NCBI RefSeq assembly: GCF_022539505.1
Contig: NC_061510.1
Span: 228,729,322-228,793,321, forward strand
Length of the DNA stretch: 64,000 nucleotides
DNA from: Lolium rigidum
Taxonomy: Eukaryota > Streptophyta > Magnoliopsida > Poales > Poaceae
Reading direction: 5' to 3'
Part shown: piece by piece, positions 1 to 11,306 of the stretch
How the letters are laid out: each line of letters opens with the position of its first letter
How positions within the stretch are numbered: the stretch's first letter is position 1
Notes under the pieces: model-generated
What the model saw: the letters and a program-made list of their open reading frames with translations, nothing else
Told to the model about the DNA's origin: nothing
The model's database searches: none
Made by a program: the position numbers and the translations under genes

Positions 1-1476
1 AACGTATCGATAATTTCTTATGTTCCATGCTTGTTTTATGACAATACCTACATGTTTTATACACATTATATGTCATATTTATGCGTTTTCCGGAACTAAC
101 CTATTGACGAGATGCCGAAGGGCCAGTTGTTGTTTTCTGCTGTTTTTGGTTTCAGAAATCCTAGTAAGGAAATATTCTCGGAATCGGACGAAATCAACGC
201 CCAAGCATCTTAGAATTCCACGAAGCTTCCGAACACCCGGGAAGGACCGGAGGTGGGCCACGGGGCCACCGGATGACAGGGCGGCGCGGCCCGGGGGGTG
301 CGCCCCTATTGTGTGGCGCCCCGTAACCCTTCCGACTCCGCCTCTTCGCCTATTTAAAGGTCCCCGACCTAAATCTTCGATACGTGAAAAGCCACGGTAC
401 GAGAAACCTTCCAGAGCCGCCGCCATCGCGAAGCCAAGATCTGGGGGATAGGAGTCTCTGTTCCGGCACGCCGCCGGGACGGGGAAGTGCCCCCGAAAGG
501 CATCTCCATCGACACCACCGCCATCTCCATCAACGCTGCTGTCTCCCATGAGGAGGGAGTAGTTCTCCATCGAGGCTGAGGGCTGTACCGGTAGCTATGT
601 GGTTCATCTCTCTCTCTATGTACTTCAATACAATGATCTCATGAGCTGCCTTACATGATTGAGATCCATATGATGAGTTTGTAATCTAGATGTCGTTATG
701 CTATTCAAGTGGATTTTACTTATGTGATCTCCGGAGACTCCTTGTCCCACGTGTGTAAAGGTGACAAGTGTGTGCACCGTGTGGGTCTCTTAGGCTATAT
801 TTTACGGAATACTTATTCACCGAGTTATGATTTGAGTTGGATGTCTCTATGAAATTGTGGTGTGTTAGTACCTCCTATGAATGCTCACAGTGATTGCGTG
901 GGGTGTTTATTAGTACTTGGGAATACATCTTTAAGGTTTGCCTACATGATGAATTAGTGTTCGTTATCTTGCCAAAGAGTAATTCAGAATAGCATAGTGA
1001 AGTGCTTATTTATATTCCTTTATGATTGCAATGTTGAGAGTGTCCACTAGTGAAAGTATGATCCCTAGGCCTTGTTTCCAAATACTGCAATCATCGTTTA
1101 TTTACCGTTCTGCTACATGTTCGTTTATCGCATCTTTACTTCCTGCAATATTACTACAATCAACCGCACGCCGACAAGCTATTTTCTCGGCGCCGTTACT
1201 ACTGCTCATATTCATTCATACCACTTGTATTTCACTATCTCTTCGCCGAACTAGTGCACCTATACATCCGACAAGTGTATTAGGTGTGTTGGGGACACAA
1301 GAGACTTCTTGTATCGTGATTGCAGGGTTGCTTGAGAGGGATATCTTTGACCTCTTCCTCCCTGAGTTCGATAAACCTTGGGTGATCCACTTAAGGGAAA
1401 CTTGCTGCTGTTCTACAAACCTCTGCTCTTGGAGGCCCAACACTGTCTACAAGAATAGAAGCACCCGTAGACATCG
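1..1476 (+). repeat. Left LTR of A1 (first 12 bp outside the window)
   Basis: This matches 4968-6444 almost base for base with small substitutions and indels. A TATA-like TATTTAAAGG near 350 follows a GC-rich stretch and is the likely core promoter. Open frames here on both strands (such as 20-451 and 79-570) recur in the other LTR copy and are not genes. Confidence 0.92.
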
Positions 1477-1486
1477 AGCACTTTTC

Positions 1487-1504
1487 TGGCGCCGTTGCCG
1501 GGGA
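1487..1504 (+). other. Primer binding site of A1 (tRNA-Asp type)
   Basis: The sequence TGGCGCCGTTGCCGGGGA is complementary to the 3' end of plant tRNA-Asp, the usual primer of Athila-lineage elements. It lies 10 bp after the LTR end, as in A2. Confidence 0.85.
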
Positions 1505-1643
1505 GGAAAGGTAAAAGGCACTCATACTCCGGTCCCAGGTAACTAAGTACTTTTCTATTGTCGTTGTGTGTGTGCTCGAAGCTATTTCCTTTAGATCCTG
1601 CAATTGCATCTTTTTGTTTCTTGTTTTACACTAGTAAGGCATA

Positions 1644-2387
1644 ATGGACAACAATGAGCTTCTTATTCTATTTCCTGAGTTAAGACATGGATTGTTTGAT
1701 GCGAAAATTAAAAAACCTATGGAACCTTATTTGCATGCTGGTAGTAATATTAGTATGAACGCTTTGAACACCATTGTTGATAATGATATAGAAAGTTCTA
1801 AGCTTGGGGAAGCTAGTTTTGATGAGCATGATATTTTTAGTCCCCCAAGCATTGAGGAGAAATTTTTCTTTGATGATACTTTGCCTCCTATTTATGATGA
1901 TTATAATGATAGTGGTCTTTTGGTGCCACCTACTATGGAGAGTAAATTTTATTATGATTATACTATGCCTCCTACACTTGATGAGAATAATAATGATAGC
2001 TACTTTGTTGAATTTGCTCCCACTATTACTAATAAAATTGACTATGCTTATGTGGAGAGTAATAATTTTATGCATGAGACTCATGATAAGAATGTTTCAT
2101 TTGATAGTTATATTGTTGAGTTTGCTCATGATGCTACTGGATATTATTATGAGAGAGGAAAATATGGTTGTAGAAATTTTCATGTTACTAAAACACCTCT
2201 CTATATGCTGAAATTTTTGAAGTTACACTTGTTTTATCTTTCTATGCTTGTTGCATTATGCTTCATGAATTTGTTTATTTACAAGATTCCTTTCCATAGG
2301 AAGTGGGTTAGACTTAAATTTGTTTTGAATTTGCTTCTTGATGCTCTCTTTTGTTTCAACTCTTACTTCTTGCGAGTGCATCATTAA
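1644..2387 (+). CDS. Orphan 247-residue ORF of A1, acidic repeats plus hydrophobic C-terminus
   Basis: I do not recognise a family. The ORF starts at the first ATG after the primer site and is intact over 247 codons, although most coding sequence nearby is broken. Residues about 60-140 are acidic and Tyr/Phe-rich and contain a repeated block: PPSIEEKFFFDDTLPP is followed by PPTMESKFYYDYTMPP, then by a weaker third copy. The last about 60 residues are strongly hydrophobic with basic flanks and look like one or two membrane segments. Position and membrane segments could suggest an env-like remnant, but Athila env-like ORFs normally lie after pol, and no similarity is visible. It occupies the place that gag-protease has in the sister element A2. 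Codon use is AT-rich, like the gag of A2. Confidence 0.6.
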   Translation: MDNNELLILFPELRHGLFDAKIKKPMEPYLHAGSNISMNALNTIVDNDIESSKLGEASFDEHDIFSPPSIEEKFFFDDTLPPIYDDYNDSGLLVPPTMESKFYYDYTMPPTLDENNNDSYFVEFAPTITNKIDYAYVESNNFMHETHDKNVSFDSYIVEFAHDATGYYYERGKYGCRNFHVTKTPLYMLKFLKLHLFYLSMLVALCFMNLFIYKIPFHRKWVRLKFVLNLLLDALFCFNSYFLRVHH

Positions 2388-4955
2388 AACTGCTGAGCCC
2401 ATCTTAATGGCTATAAAGAAAGCACTTCTTGGGAGATAACCCATGTCTTTATTTTACTACAGTACTTTTTTTTATATTTGTGTTTTGGAAGTTGTTACTA
2501 CTGTAGCAACCTCTCCTTATCTTTATTTTATTGCATTGTTGTGCCAAGTAAAGTCTTTGATAGTAAAGTCAATACTAGATTTGGATTACTGCGCAGAAAC
2601 AGATTTCTTGCTGTCACGAATTTGGGTATGATTCTCTGTAGGTAACTCATAAAAATCTGCCAATTTACGTGCGTGATCCTCAGATATGTACGCAACTTTC
2701 ATTCAATGTGAGCATTTTCATTTGAGCAACTCTGGTGCCTCTTTAAAATTCGTCTTTACGGACTGTTCTGTTTTGACAGATTCTGCCTTTTATTTCGCAT
2801 TGCCTCTTTTGCTGTGTTGGATGGATTTCTTTGTTCCATTAACTTCCAGTAGCTTTGAGCAATGTCCAGAAGTGTTAAGAATGATTGTGTCACCTCTGAA
2901 CATGTGAATTTTTGATTATGCACTAACCCTCTAATGAGTTTGTTTTGACTTTGGTGTGGAGGAAGTTTTCAAGGGTCAAGAGAGGAGGATGATATACTAT
3001 GATCAAGAAGAGTGAAAAGTATAAGCTTGGGGATGCCTCCGTGGTTCATCCCTGCATATTTCAATAAGACTCAAGCATCTAAGCTTGGGGATGCCCAAGG
3101 CATCCCCTTCTTCATCGACAAATTATCAGGTTTCTTCTCTTGAAACTATATTTTTATTCAATCACATCTTATGCACTTTACTTGGAGCGTCTGTGTGCTT
3201 TTATTTTCGCTTGTTATCTTAGTTCTCTGAATAAATTCATGCTTGTGTGGGAGAGAGACACGCTCCGCTGTTGCATATGAACACATGTGTTCTTCGCTTT
3301 ATCTTTAATGTTCATGGCGAAGGTTGAAACTGCTTCGTTAATTGTTATATGGTTGGAAACAGAAAATGTTGCATGTGGTAATTGGTATAATATCTTGAAT
3401 AATTTGATACATGGCAATTTTTGTGCTCATATAGATCATGTTTAAGCTCTTGCATCATGTACCTTGTACCTATTAATGAAGAACTACATAGAGCTTGTTA
3501 AAATTTGGTTTGCATGATTGATCTCTAGAGTCTAGATATTTTCTGGTTGACGTGTTTGAACAACAAGGAGACAATGTAAAGTCTTATAATAGTTACAATA
3601 TGTTCATATGTGAGCTTTGCTGCACCTTTTATACTTGAGTTTGCTTCAAACAACCTTGCTAGCCTAACCTTGTATTGAGAGGAATTCTTCTCGTGCATCC
3701 AAATCCTTGAGCCAATAACCATGCCACTTGTGTCCACCATACATACCTACCACATGGTATTTCTCTGCCATTCCAAAGTACATTACTTGAGTGCTACCTT
3801 TAAAATTCTATTCCTTTATCTTTGCAATATATAGCTCATGGGAAAGTAGCCTTAAAAACTATTGTGGTGAAGAATATGTACTTATGTGTCTTATTTCTTA
3901 ATAAGTTGCTTGTTGAGCGGTAACCATGTTTCTGGGGACGCCATCAACTTTTACCTTTGTTGAATATCATGTGAGTTGCTATGCATGTTCGTCTTGTCTG
4001 AAGTAAGGGTGATTTTCATGATCAAATGGTTTGAGTATGCATACTGTTAGAGAAGAACATTGGGCCGCTAACTAAAGCCATGATCCATGGTGGAAGTTTC
4101 AGTTTGGACATTAATCCTCAATCTCTTATGAGAATATTAACTGTTGTTGAATGCTTATGCATTAAAGAGAAGTCCATTATCTGTTGTCTATGTTGTCCCG
4201 GTATGGATGTCTAAGTTGAGAATAATCAAAAGCGAGAAATCCAATGCGAACTTTCTCCTTAGACCTTTGTACAAGCGGCATAGAGGTACCCCTTTGTGAC
4301 ACTTGATTGAAACATATGCTATGCAATGATAATCCGTGTTAATCCAAGCTAATTAGGACAAGGTGCGAGCACTATTGGTATACTATGCATGAGGCTTGCA
4401 ACTTATAAGATGTCTTATACATAACACATATGCTTTATTACTACCGTTGACAAAATTGTTTCTTGTTTTCAGAATGAAAAGCTCTAGCACCAAAATAGTA
4501 ATCAATGCTTCCCTCTGCGAAGGGCCTATCTTTTACTTTATGTTGAGTCAGTTTACCTACTTCTTTCTATCTTAGAAGCAAACACTTGTATCAACTGTGT
4601 GCATTGATTCTTACATGTTTACCTATTGCACTTGTTATATTGCTTTGTGTTGACAATTATCCATGAGATATACATGTTACAAGTTGAAAGCAATTGCTGA
4701 AACTTAATCATCCTTTGTGTTGCTTCAATGCCTTTTACTAAGAATCTATTGCTTTATGAGTAACTCTTATGCAAGTCTTATTGATGCTTGTCTTGAAAGT
4801 ACTATTCATGAAAAGTCTTTGCTATATGATTCAATTGTTTAGTCATATGCTTTACAATAGTATTGATCAAGATTATGATAGCATGTCACTTCAGAAATTA
4901 TCCTTGTTATTGTTTACCTACTCGAGGGCAAGTAGGAACTAAGCTTGGGGATGCT
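2388..4955 (+). other. A1 3' noncoding region with polypurine tract
   Basis: No gene is seen. The stretch is collinear with 15289-17874 of A2, sharing blocks such as CTACTGTAGCAACCTCTCC and repeated AAGCTTGGGGATGC motifs near 3025, 3090 and 4941. The last AAGCTTGGGGATGC copy abuts the right LTR and serves as the polypurine tract. The strong conservation between two elements with different coding modules suggests a role in cis, for example in packaging or reverse transcription. Confidence 0.75.
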
Positions 4956-6444
4956 TGATACGTCTCAAACGTATCGATAATTTCTTATGTTCCATGCTTG
5001 TTTTATGACAATACCTACATGTTTTATACACATTATATGTCATATTTATGCGTTTTCCGGAACTAACCTATTGACGAGATGCCGAAGGGCTAGTTGCTGT
5101 TTTCTGCTGTTTTTGGTTTCAGAAATCCTAGTAAGGAAATATTCTCGGAATCGGACGAAATCAACGCCCAGCATCTTAGAATTCCACGAAGCTTCCAGAA
5201 CACCCGGGAAGGACCAGAGGTGGGCCACAGGGCCACCAGATGACAGGGCGGCGCGGCCCAGGGGGTGCGCCCCCCTATTGTGTGGCGCCCCCGTAACCCT
5301 TCCGACTCCACCTCTTCGCCTATTTAAAGGTCCCTGGCCTAAATCTTCGATACGGAAAAGCCACGGTACGAGAAACCTTCCAGAGCCGCCGCCATCGCGA
5401 AGCCAAGATCTGGGGGACATGAGTCTCTGTTCCAGCACGCCGCCGGGACGTGGAAGTGCCCCCGGAAGGCATCTCCATCGACACCACCGCCATCTCCATC
5501 AACGCTGTTGTCTCCCATGAGGAGGGAGTAGTTCTCCATCGAGGCTAAGGGTTGTACCGGTAGCTATGTGGTTCATCTCTCTCTCTATGTACTTTAATAC
5601 AATGATCTCATGAGCTGCCTTACATGATTGAGATCCATATGATGAGTTTGTAATCTAGATGTCGTTATGCTATTCAAGTGGATTTTACTTATGTGATCTC
5701 CGGAGACTCCTTGTCCCACGTGTGTAAAGGTGATAGTGTGTGCACCGTGTGGGTCTCTTAGGCTATATTTCACGAGAATACTTATTCACCGAGTTATGAT
5801 TTGAGTTGGATGTCTCTATGAAATTGTGGTGTGTTAGTACCTCCTATGAATGCTCACAGTGACAACATGGGGTGTTTATTAGTACTTGGGAATACATCTT
5901 TAAGGTTTGCCTACATGATGAATTAGTGTTCGTTATCTTGCCAAAGAGTAATTCAGAATAGCATAGTGAAGTGCTTATTTATATTCCTTTATGATTGCAA
6001 TGTTGAGAGTGTCCACTAGTGAAAGTATGATCCCTAGGCCTTGTTTCCAAATACTGCAATCATCGTTTATTTACTGTTCTGCTACATGTTCGTTTACTGC
6101 ATCTTTACTTCCTGCAATATTACTACAATCAACTGCACGCCAGCAAGCTATTTTCTGGCGCCGTTACTACTGCTCATATTCATTCATACCACTTGTATTT
6201 CACTATCTCTTCGCCGAACTAGTGCACCTATACATCTGACAAGTGTATTAGGTGTGTTGGGGACACAAGAGACTTCTTGTATCGTGATTGCAGGGTTGCT
6301 TGAGAGGGATATCTTTGACCTCTTCCTCCCTGAGTTCGATAAACCTTGGGTGATCCACTTAAGGGAAACTTGCTGCTGTTCTACAAACCTCTGCTCTTGG
6401 AGGCCCAACACTGTCTACAAGAATAGAAGCACCCATAGACATCA
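4956..6444 (+). repeat. Right LTR of A1
   Basis: It begins TGATACGTCTC and ends ATCA, after which the Tat pol frame resumes at 6445. It is close to 1-1476. The TATA-like TATTTAAAGG recurs near 5320. Confidence 0.92.
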
Positions 6445-7758
6445 GGGGCTCCAGCAGCACCAGAAGCAAACACATCGGAAGAAGAGGAGGAACCGCACGT
6501 GATAATGATGGTACAAATTCCTTGGATGCAGGCTTACGTAGCATATATCCTAAGGAAAGAACTACCCGAAGATCCAGTTAAAGCAAGGCGAGTTATCAGA
6601 CGTTCCAAAGCCTTTACTGTGGTCAAAGGAGAGCTATACAAATGAAGTATTTCGGGAGTACTACAGAGATGTGTCACACCCGAAGAGGGAAGGCTTATTC
6701 TAAAGGATGTACACGAGGGGGTGTGCGGACATCATGCAAGCAGTCGAGCTATAGCAGCCAAGGTTTTCAGGGCAGGATTCTACTGGTTAACAACAGTAGA
6801 AGATGCAAAAGACATAGTACGTACTTGCGACGCGTGTCAGAGATTTGCGGCAAAACCTCATTCTCCGGCAGCAGAACTGATGCCAATACCCTTGTCATGG
6901 CCTTTTGCTCAGTGGGGCCTTGATATGGTGGGAAAGCTACATAAGGCGTGGCCAGGAGGTTACGAGTATATGCTGGTGGCTGTCGACAAGTTTACCAAGT
7001 GGATTGAGGCAAAACCAATAAACTCGCCAGATGCAGCATCAGTGGTCAGTTTCGTCAAAGGCATTGTCTTTCGATTCGGCGTTCCCAATAGCATTGTCAC
7101 AGACAACGGCATCAATTTTACTTCTAAGGAGTTCAAAGCATACTGCGCAGAGGTAGGCATCAAACTACACTTTGCATCGGTAGCGCATCCGCAAACCAAT
7201 GGTCAGGTCGAAAAAGCAAACGGTATCATATGCAATGGTATCAAGAAACGATTGATAACACCTCTGGAGAAAGCTCGACATACCTGGCCAGAAGAGTTGC
7301 CAAGTGTCTTATGGAGCATACGAACAACACCCAACACAGCAACACAAGAAACCCTGTTTTTTCTGGTCCATGGAGCCGAGGCAGTGCTCCCGATAGAAAT
7401 AGAACACAACTCCACGAGAGTGGCGGAGTATGATGAAGAAACCTCGGGAAAGGCGCTAGAAGATGATGTCGATGCACTTGATGAAGCTAGAGACGAGGTG
7501 CTGTCAAGAGTTACCAAGTACCAGCAAGATTTGAAAAATTACCACAGTCGATGTTTGCGACCAAGGTCTTTTCAAGTGGGAGATCTGGTTCTTCGACTCT
7601 CCCAGGTTAGCCATGAAAAATTCGAATCACCATGGGTCGGACCATACATCGTTACAGAAGTAATCGCGGGATGAGCGTACAGGATAAAGGACAAGAAGAC
7701 AGGGGTCCCAGATAAGAATCCATGGAACGTGGCGCAGCTTCGGCGTTTCTACGCGTAG
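6445..7758 (+). pseudogene. Pol fragment: linker, integrase and C-terminal domain (Tat lineage)
   Basis: Integrase inserts the cDNA copy into the genome. The frame opens directly at the A1 junction and runs to a TAG at 7756-7758. It shows the H-x4-H and C-x2-C zinc finger (HEGVCGH, then CDAC), and the catalytic triad D (GLDMVGK), D (IVTDNG) and E (NGQVEKAN). The stretch after it, including YGAEAVLP-like and DLVLRL motifs, is typical of grass Tat elements. Two in-frame TGA codons break it, at 6643-6645 (probably CGA originally) and at 7672-7674 near the C-terminus. The frame beyond each stop still encodes recognisable protein, so these are point mutations and not true ends. Protease, reverse transcriptase and RNase H are not in the window. 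Confidence 0.9.
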
Positions 7759-8182
7759 AAGTCAACATAGACACATACATGTAAACATACAATGTACTGA
7801 AACACCCGCGAGTTTTCAGACGCACTCTTTTCCTTTCAGGGCACCGAGTGGGGCTGGAAGGTTTTTAATGAGGTGGGCTCGCGGTGCTACAATATAGTAA
7901 AGATATTGGTGATATACATTTTTTTCTTCGACAGGCTCGGGGGCTCGTAACCCGCAAAAATCAATATATATATACATAAATCTTCGCAATATATAATCTA
8001 CAAGATAATTGGCTTGGTTCAAAACACCTCGCAAACCAATAAAGATAAAAACACTGGCCACCGGAAAAACTCGGGGGCTAGAGGAAATAAAAAATATATA
8101 CAAGTTGCTTTACAATATACATAGTGCTTACAATATACAGGTTTCCTTTGTCAAGAAAAATTTCGACAGAAGAAGAAGACTG
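7759..8182 (+). other. Spacer between pol and the antisense genes
   Basis: No gene is seen. The stretch contains CTCGGGGGCT-like motifs that recur through the noncoding parts of this element (also near 20770 and 21655). It probably holds the 3' ends of both the sense pol transcript and the antisense transcripts. Confidence 0.6.
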
Positions 8183-9200
8183 TCAGTCATGCCCTAACAA
8201 GTCGTCTATGTTCACTATTTCATCACCAGCAGTGGCACCCATGTGCTCAGCATAATTACCCTTCACGAAGAAATCAGCATCCATCCGAAGTAGATCATCC
8301 ATCATCTCATCGGCTACGGGGGTTACAATATCGTTTATCTTGTCGATATTCCTCCTTCGTCTCTTCAGTTTGGCATGGCAAATTTCAACGATTTTGGTCA
8401 TATCTAACTTCGGGTAGCAGATCTGCAACATGATCATAGCAAACCTAGCTCCAGCAGTCAATTGGGCCTTCACAAACTCATGGATTCGAGGAGCATCCTT
8501 GAATTTATTCATCAAATCAGGAAGGGTCTTCGATTGAGAGTTCCGAGGAAACATGGTGTTGTAAACCAAGGCCAGCGTCCTTGTGCAGAAATCAAGATAA
8601 TCACGGACCTGACCTGCGCGGTCTTGGAACCTGCCGATTTGTCGGGTACGATCAGGTGTAACCCAAAAGTTAGAGCCATGGTCTAGAGCAAGTTTGATAA
8701 GTACATTTGATCTGGCGTCAACTCGTTGGTCTTCGGCAGCAGCATCCAAAAAAGAACCTATCCAATGAAGTATCACAGTGAGAGATGGAAAACAAGTAAA
8801 TAAAGGAGAAAAGCTCAAACTTCTGAAGCATACCCGCCATATCCAGGCTAGCGTCAGTCATCAACTCGAGCATATAATTTTCTCGGGAAGTAGCTTGAGC
8901 AGCTTCAGCGATTGCAGCCTCTTTTAAAGCTAAGGCTTCCTGGGCCTGTTGAAGAGCAATTTTTTCCTTCTCGGAAGATTTTCGAGATTGTTCCATTATC
9001 ACGAGAGCTTGTTTCTTCATCGACTGGAGTTGCTGTCGAAGTTCGTTCAAATCTTCTACTAGGTCAGCATTCGAAGAATCTTCAACAAACTCATCAGGGG
9101 AAGTTTTCCTCGAGTAGGAGGAAGCGGGCAAAGCATCCGAAGAACGAGGTATCGCAGTATAGTTATCAAAAACCAACTGGAAAGAAAATTCCGACATCAA
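8183..9200 (-). CDS. Antisense gene alpha of the Tat element (coiled coil plus helical domain, function unknown)
   Basis: Two exons are supported: 9200-8834 and 8757-8183, with a 76-bp GT-AG intron (8833-8758) that preserves the frame and gives up to 313 residues. The first exon encodes a coiled coil rich in Glu, Gln, Lys and Ala. The second encodes a helical domain with the segment TRTLALVYNTMFPRN and ends in an acidic tail. The start is uncertain: a good 3' splice site (TTTCCAG, AG at 9178-9177) lies inside the first exon, so an upstream exon may exist and the ATGs at 9200/9197 may be intronic. Its layout and the segment above resemble the last exons of gene beta, suggesting duplication. 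I know no biochemical function. Antisense accessory genes are established for some Tat elements. Confidence 0.7.
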
Positions 9201-9360
9201 TCACTTTGCAAAAAATAGCATTCCATTAACCATTGGGATATTTACACGTTCATTACAAGACTTGGTTCCTATTGAACCAATGGCAAGCTGCCGCAAGACA
9301 GCACTAAGGCGGCAGCATAAAAAAGAAGCAGAAAAAGAAAAAAACAAAAGACAGGATGGT
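9201..9360 (-). other. Gap between antisense genes beta and alpha
   Basis: A short stretch lies between the stop codon of beta (9361) and the possible start of alpha. No promoter motif is obvious, so alpha could be made from the same primary transcript by alternative splicing. Confidence 0.4.
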
Positions 9361-11306
9361 CTACTTGACCTCCGGCTTGGCAGAACTGGCAGGAGTAGAT
9401 GGCTTGTATCCGAGGAAGGAGAGGATCTTCTTCGAATGCGGCTTGGCTGCCTTGATCAAAGTTTGCCACCTCTCCTTGCCGATCTTCTTCGTCTCGCCAG
9501 CCTTCGCCCAGTCGACGCTTTGTTGACTCTCGACAACCAAAGCTATGGTGCCCTCGACACCAATTTTCAGGTTCTCCTGCCGGAAAGCTAGCCCAAGATC
9601 TTCTTCGGTAACATAAGACTTCGCAAGTTCAGAGAAGGGCTTCGGCGCGCTTTTCTTCGGGAAGAAATAGGGAAAAAGGCGCGTGAAGGCAGTTCGTGCA
9701 TCAGCAATACTGCGGCGCACCAGGTCCCCGTGAATCTCAAGGAGAGAAAGGGCGTCGAGAAGACGGTCCCCTTCAGGCCTTTCAAGTTCAAAGTCTTGAA
9801 CCATCTTTCCTGCTGAAACGAATTTTGGGGTTATCAAGAAATACAGGGAAATGTATCTTGGAAAGGATCCGAAGAAAAGGATTAATTAACTTACTGACAA
9901 AGCGCTGGTTCTGTGAATCTAGGCGGCCAATAACATCTTCCTCGCGAGGAGTTTGTTGAGATATATTCTCGCTCAAGGCAATTTCAGCTTGATGGAGTCT
10001 CTTTCGAAGCTCTCCAACAGAGGCAGCATCTTGTTCGGCCTTTTCGCGAGATTTCTCACTCTGTTGAAGCTTGCTGGCGAGGTCATCGGCCTTCTTGTTA
10101 GCTTTGGCGAGAGCCTCTGGAAGAAAGGAACAAGGTCGAAGTAAGATATACAGCAAAAAATAGATCAGTGCGTGAAAACTAAAGACAATAGAATGGTGTA
10201 CCTTTTAAATTATCGACAGTGTCGCGGTACCCAATGAATTGAGTACCAAGGCGGATGAATTGATTCATAAGAGGCTAATCAAAAAAGAAAGTTTCGAGAA
10301 AGGTTAAGATGAGAAGAACCAGACAGAAGGAAAAATAGTTGTAAGGATTCTTACGTCATCCAAAGGAGCAGTCGTCGAACTCCCGGTCAAGAGGCCCGGT
10401 TCTTTGCCAAGTTCAACCCTCGCCCTCTTCGGCGAGGGGGCTCGGGGGCTGGTGGCAGGAGTCGACGTTTCTAGATTTTGTTGAGGAGGAGAAGTTTCCT
10501 CCGCAGCGCGACGAGTTTCCGAAAGAACCAAAGTTTGCGACGTGCTTGTGGGAGCAGTCACATTGGCGACATGTTCTTCTTCTTCTTCGTCACTCCCCAC
10601 AAAAGGTAGTATGAGAAAATGCACAAGTAGTATGCCAAAGAGAAAAAAGAAGGGAGCAGGGTAGCTTACGAGCTAACGAGGGCCTCCTCGTAAGGATTGA
10701 AGGCTTCCTCCTCCTCCTCAGGAGCAGTTTCTTCGGCAGGTGATCCGCCGGTTTTGGAGGTGCCGGAGTCTTCGACGTCGCCCCTTTTCCTCTTGCTCCG
10801 GGGGGAAACAGCGGAAGGGAGAGAATGCGCAGATTCGGAAGCCTCCGATTCAGTTTCTCTTTCAGAGGAACCCGCGGATTTGTGAGATCCGGCGATTTCA
10901 CTCTCAGGGCGAGAAGTACCCTGCGCATCATCGTCAACGATGGCTCGATCATCGACCTCCCCACCTTCAGGCAAGGGAGGCAGAGAAGAAGTGACTTGGT
11001 GGTTCTGAAAAAGGAAGCACAATAACAAGACAGTTGAAAAATGGAAGTCAGTAGCAAAATAACAAGATATCAGTCGAAGGTTGAATCCAAGTCGAAAAAG
11101 CACGGTAAGCAGTATATGAATCAAAAAACTCGAGAAGCAGGTTACTTACTTGGGGGAGAGTGTGGGTAGCACTGTATGGTTCCACGCGGCAGGAGGTTGG
11201 CACCGAGTCCTTTTTGCTTAACGACGAAACACGCCGAACAAGCTTCTCCAAATCCTTCATAGAGAGATCTTTGCATAGGCGGTCGACATCTTTCTCGCCA
11301 GCATAC
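9361..11306 (-). pseudogene. Antisense gene beta, exons 1 (3' part) to 6 (putative gypsy-type transposon protein)
   Basis: This is the downstream part of a six-exon antisense gene whose first exon is split by A2. The exon pieces are 11306-11150, 11004-10670, 10592-10355, 10274-10202, 10116-9895 and 9809-9361. Every intron is GT-AG and the phases agree through to the stop codon. The protein passes from the conserved N-terminal domain into a Ser/Glu-rich low-complexity middle with basic patches (RSKRKRG, PKRARVE; possible nuclear signals), then a coiled coil (from about EALAKANKKADDLAS), then a helical tail with FPYFFPKKSAPKPF. This downstream part has no frame break, in contrast to exon 1. The function is unknown; the Pfam family Putative gypsy type transposon (PF04195) is recalled from memory and should be tested. 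Confidence 0.78.
11302..11306 (+). repeat. Target site duplication of A2 (CATAC), left copy
   Basis: CATAC here is repeated at 19472-19476 directly after the right LTR. Joining the flanks with one copy restores the beta reading frame (Trp-Leu-Tyr-Ala-Gly-Glu-Lys across the junction). Confidence 0.93.

Larger units (their letters stand above)
1..6444 (+). mobile_element. Non-autonomous Athila-lineage Ty3/Gypsy element A1 (Sabrina/WHAM-like; family name uncertain)
   Basis: The element consists of a left LTR (1-1476, lacking its first 12 bp off the window), a primer site, one ORF, a long noncoding stretch, a purine-rich tract and a right LTR (4956-6444). The LTR begins TGATACGTCTC and the primer site matches tRNA-Asp, both usual for grass Athila-lineage elements. 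No gag, protease, reverse transcriptase or integrase is present, so it must depend on proteins supplied in trans. It lies inside the pol gene of the Tat element, whose reading frame starts directly at 6445. The left target duplication is off the window and could not be checked. The Sabrina/WHAM label is from memory of Triticeae elements. Confidence 0.9.

Noticed and set aside
20..570. ORFs on both strands in the A1 LTR (and the matching ones at 4987-5539)
   Set aside because: They recur in both LTR copies with different frame breaks, span the promoter region and contain no domain. They are LTR composition effects.
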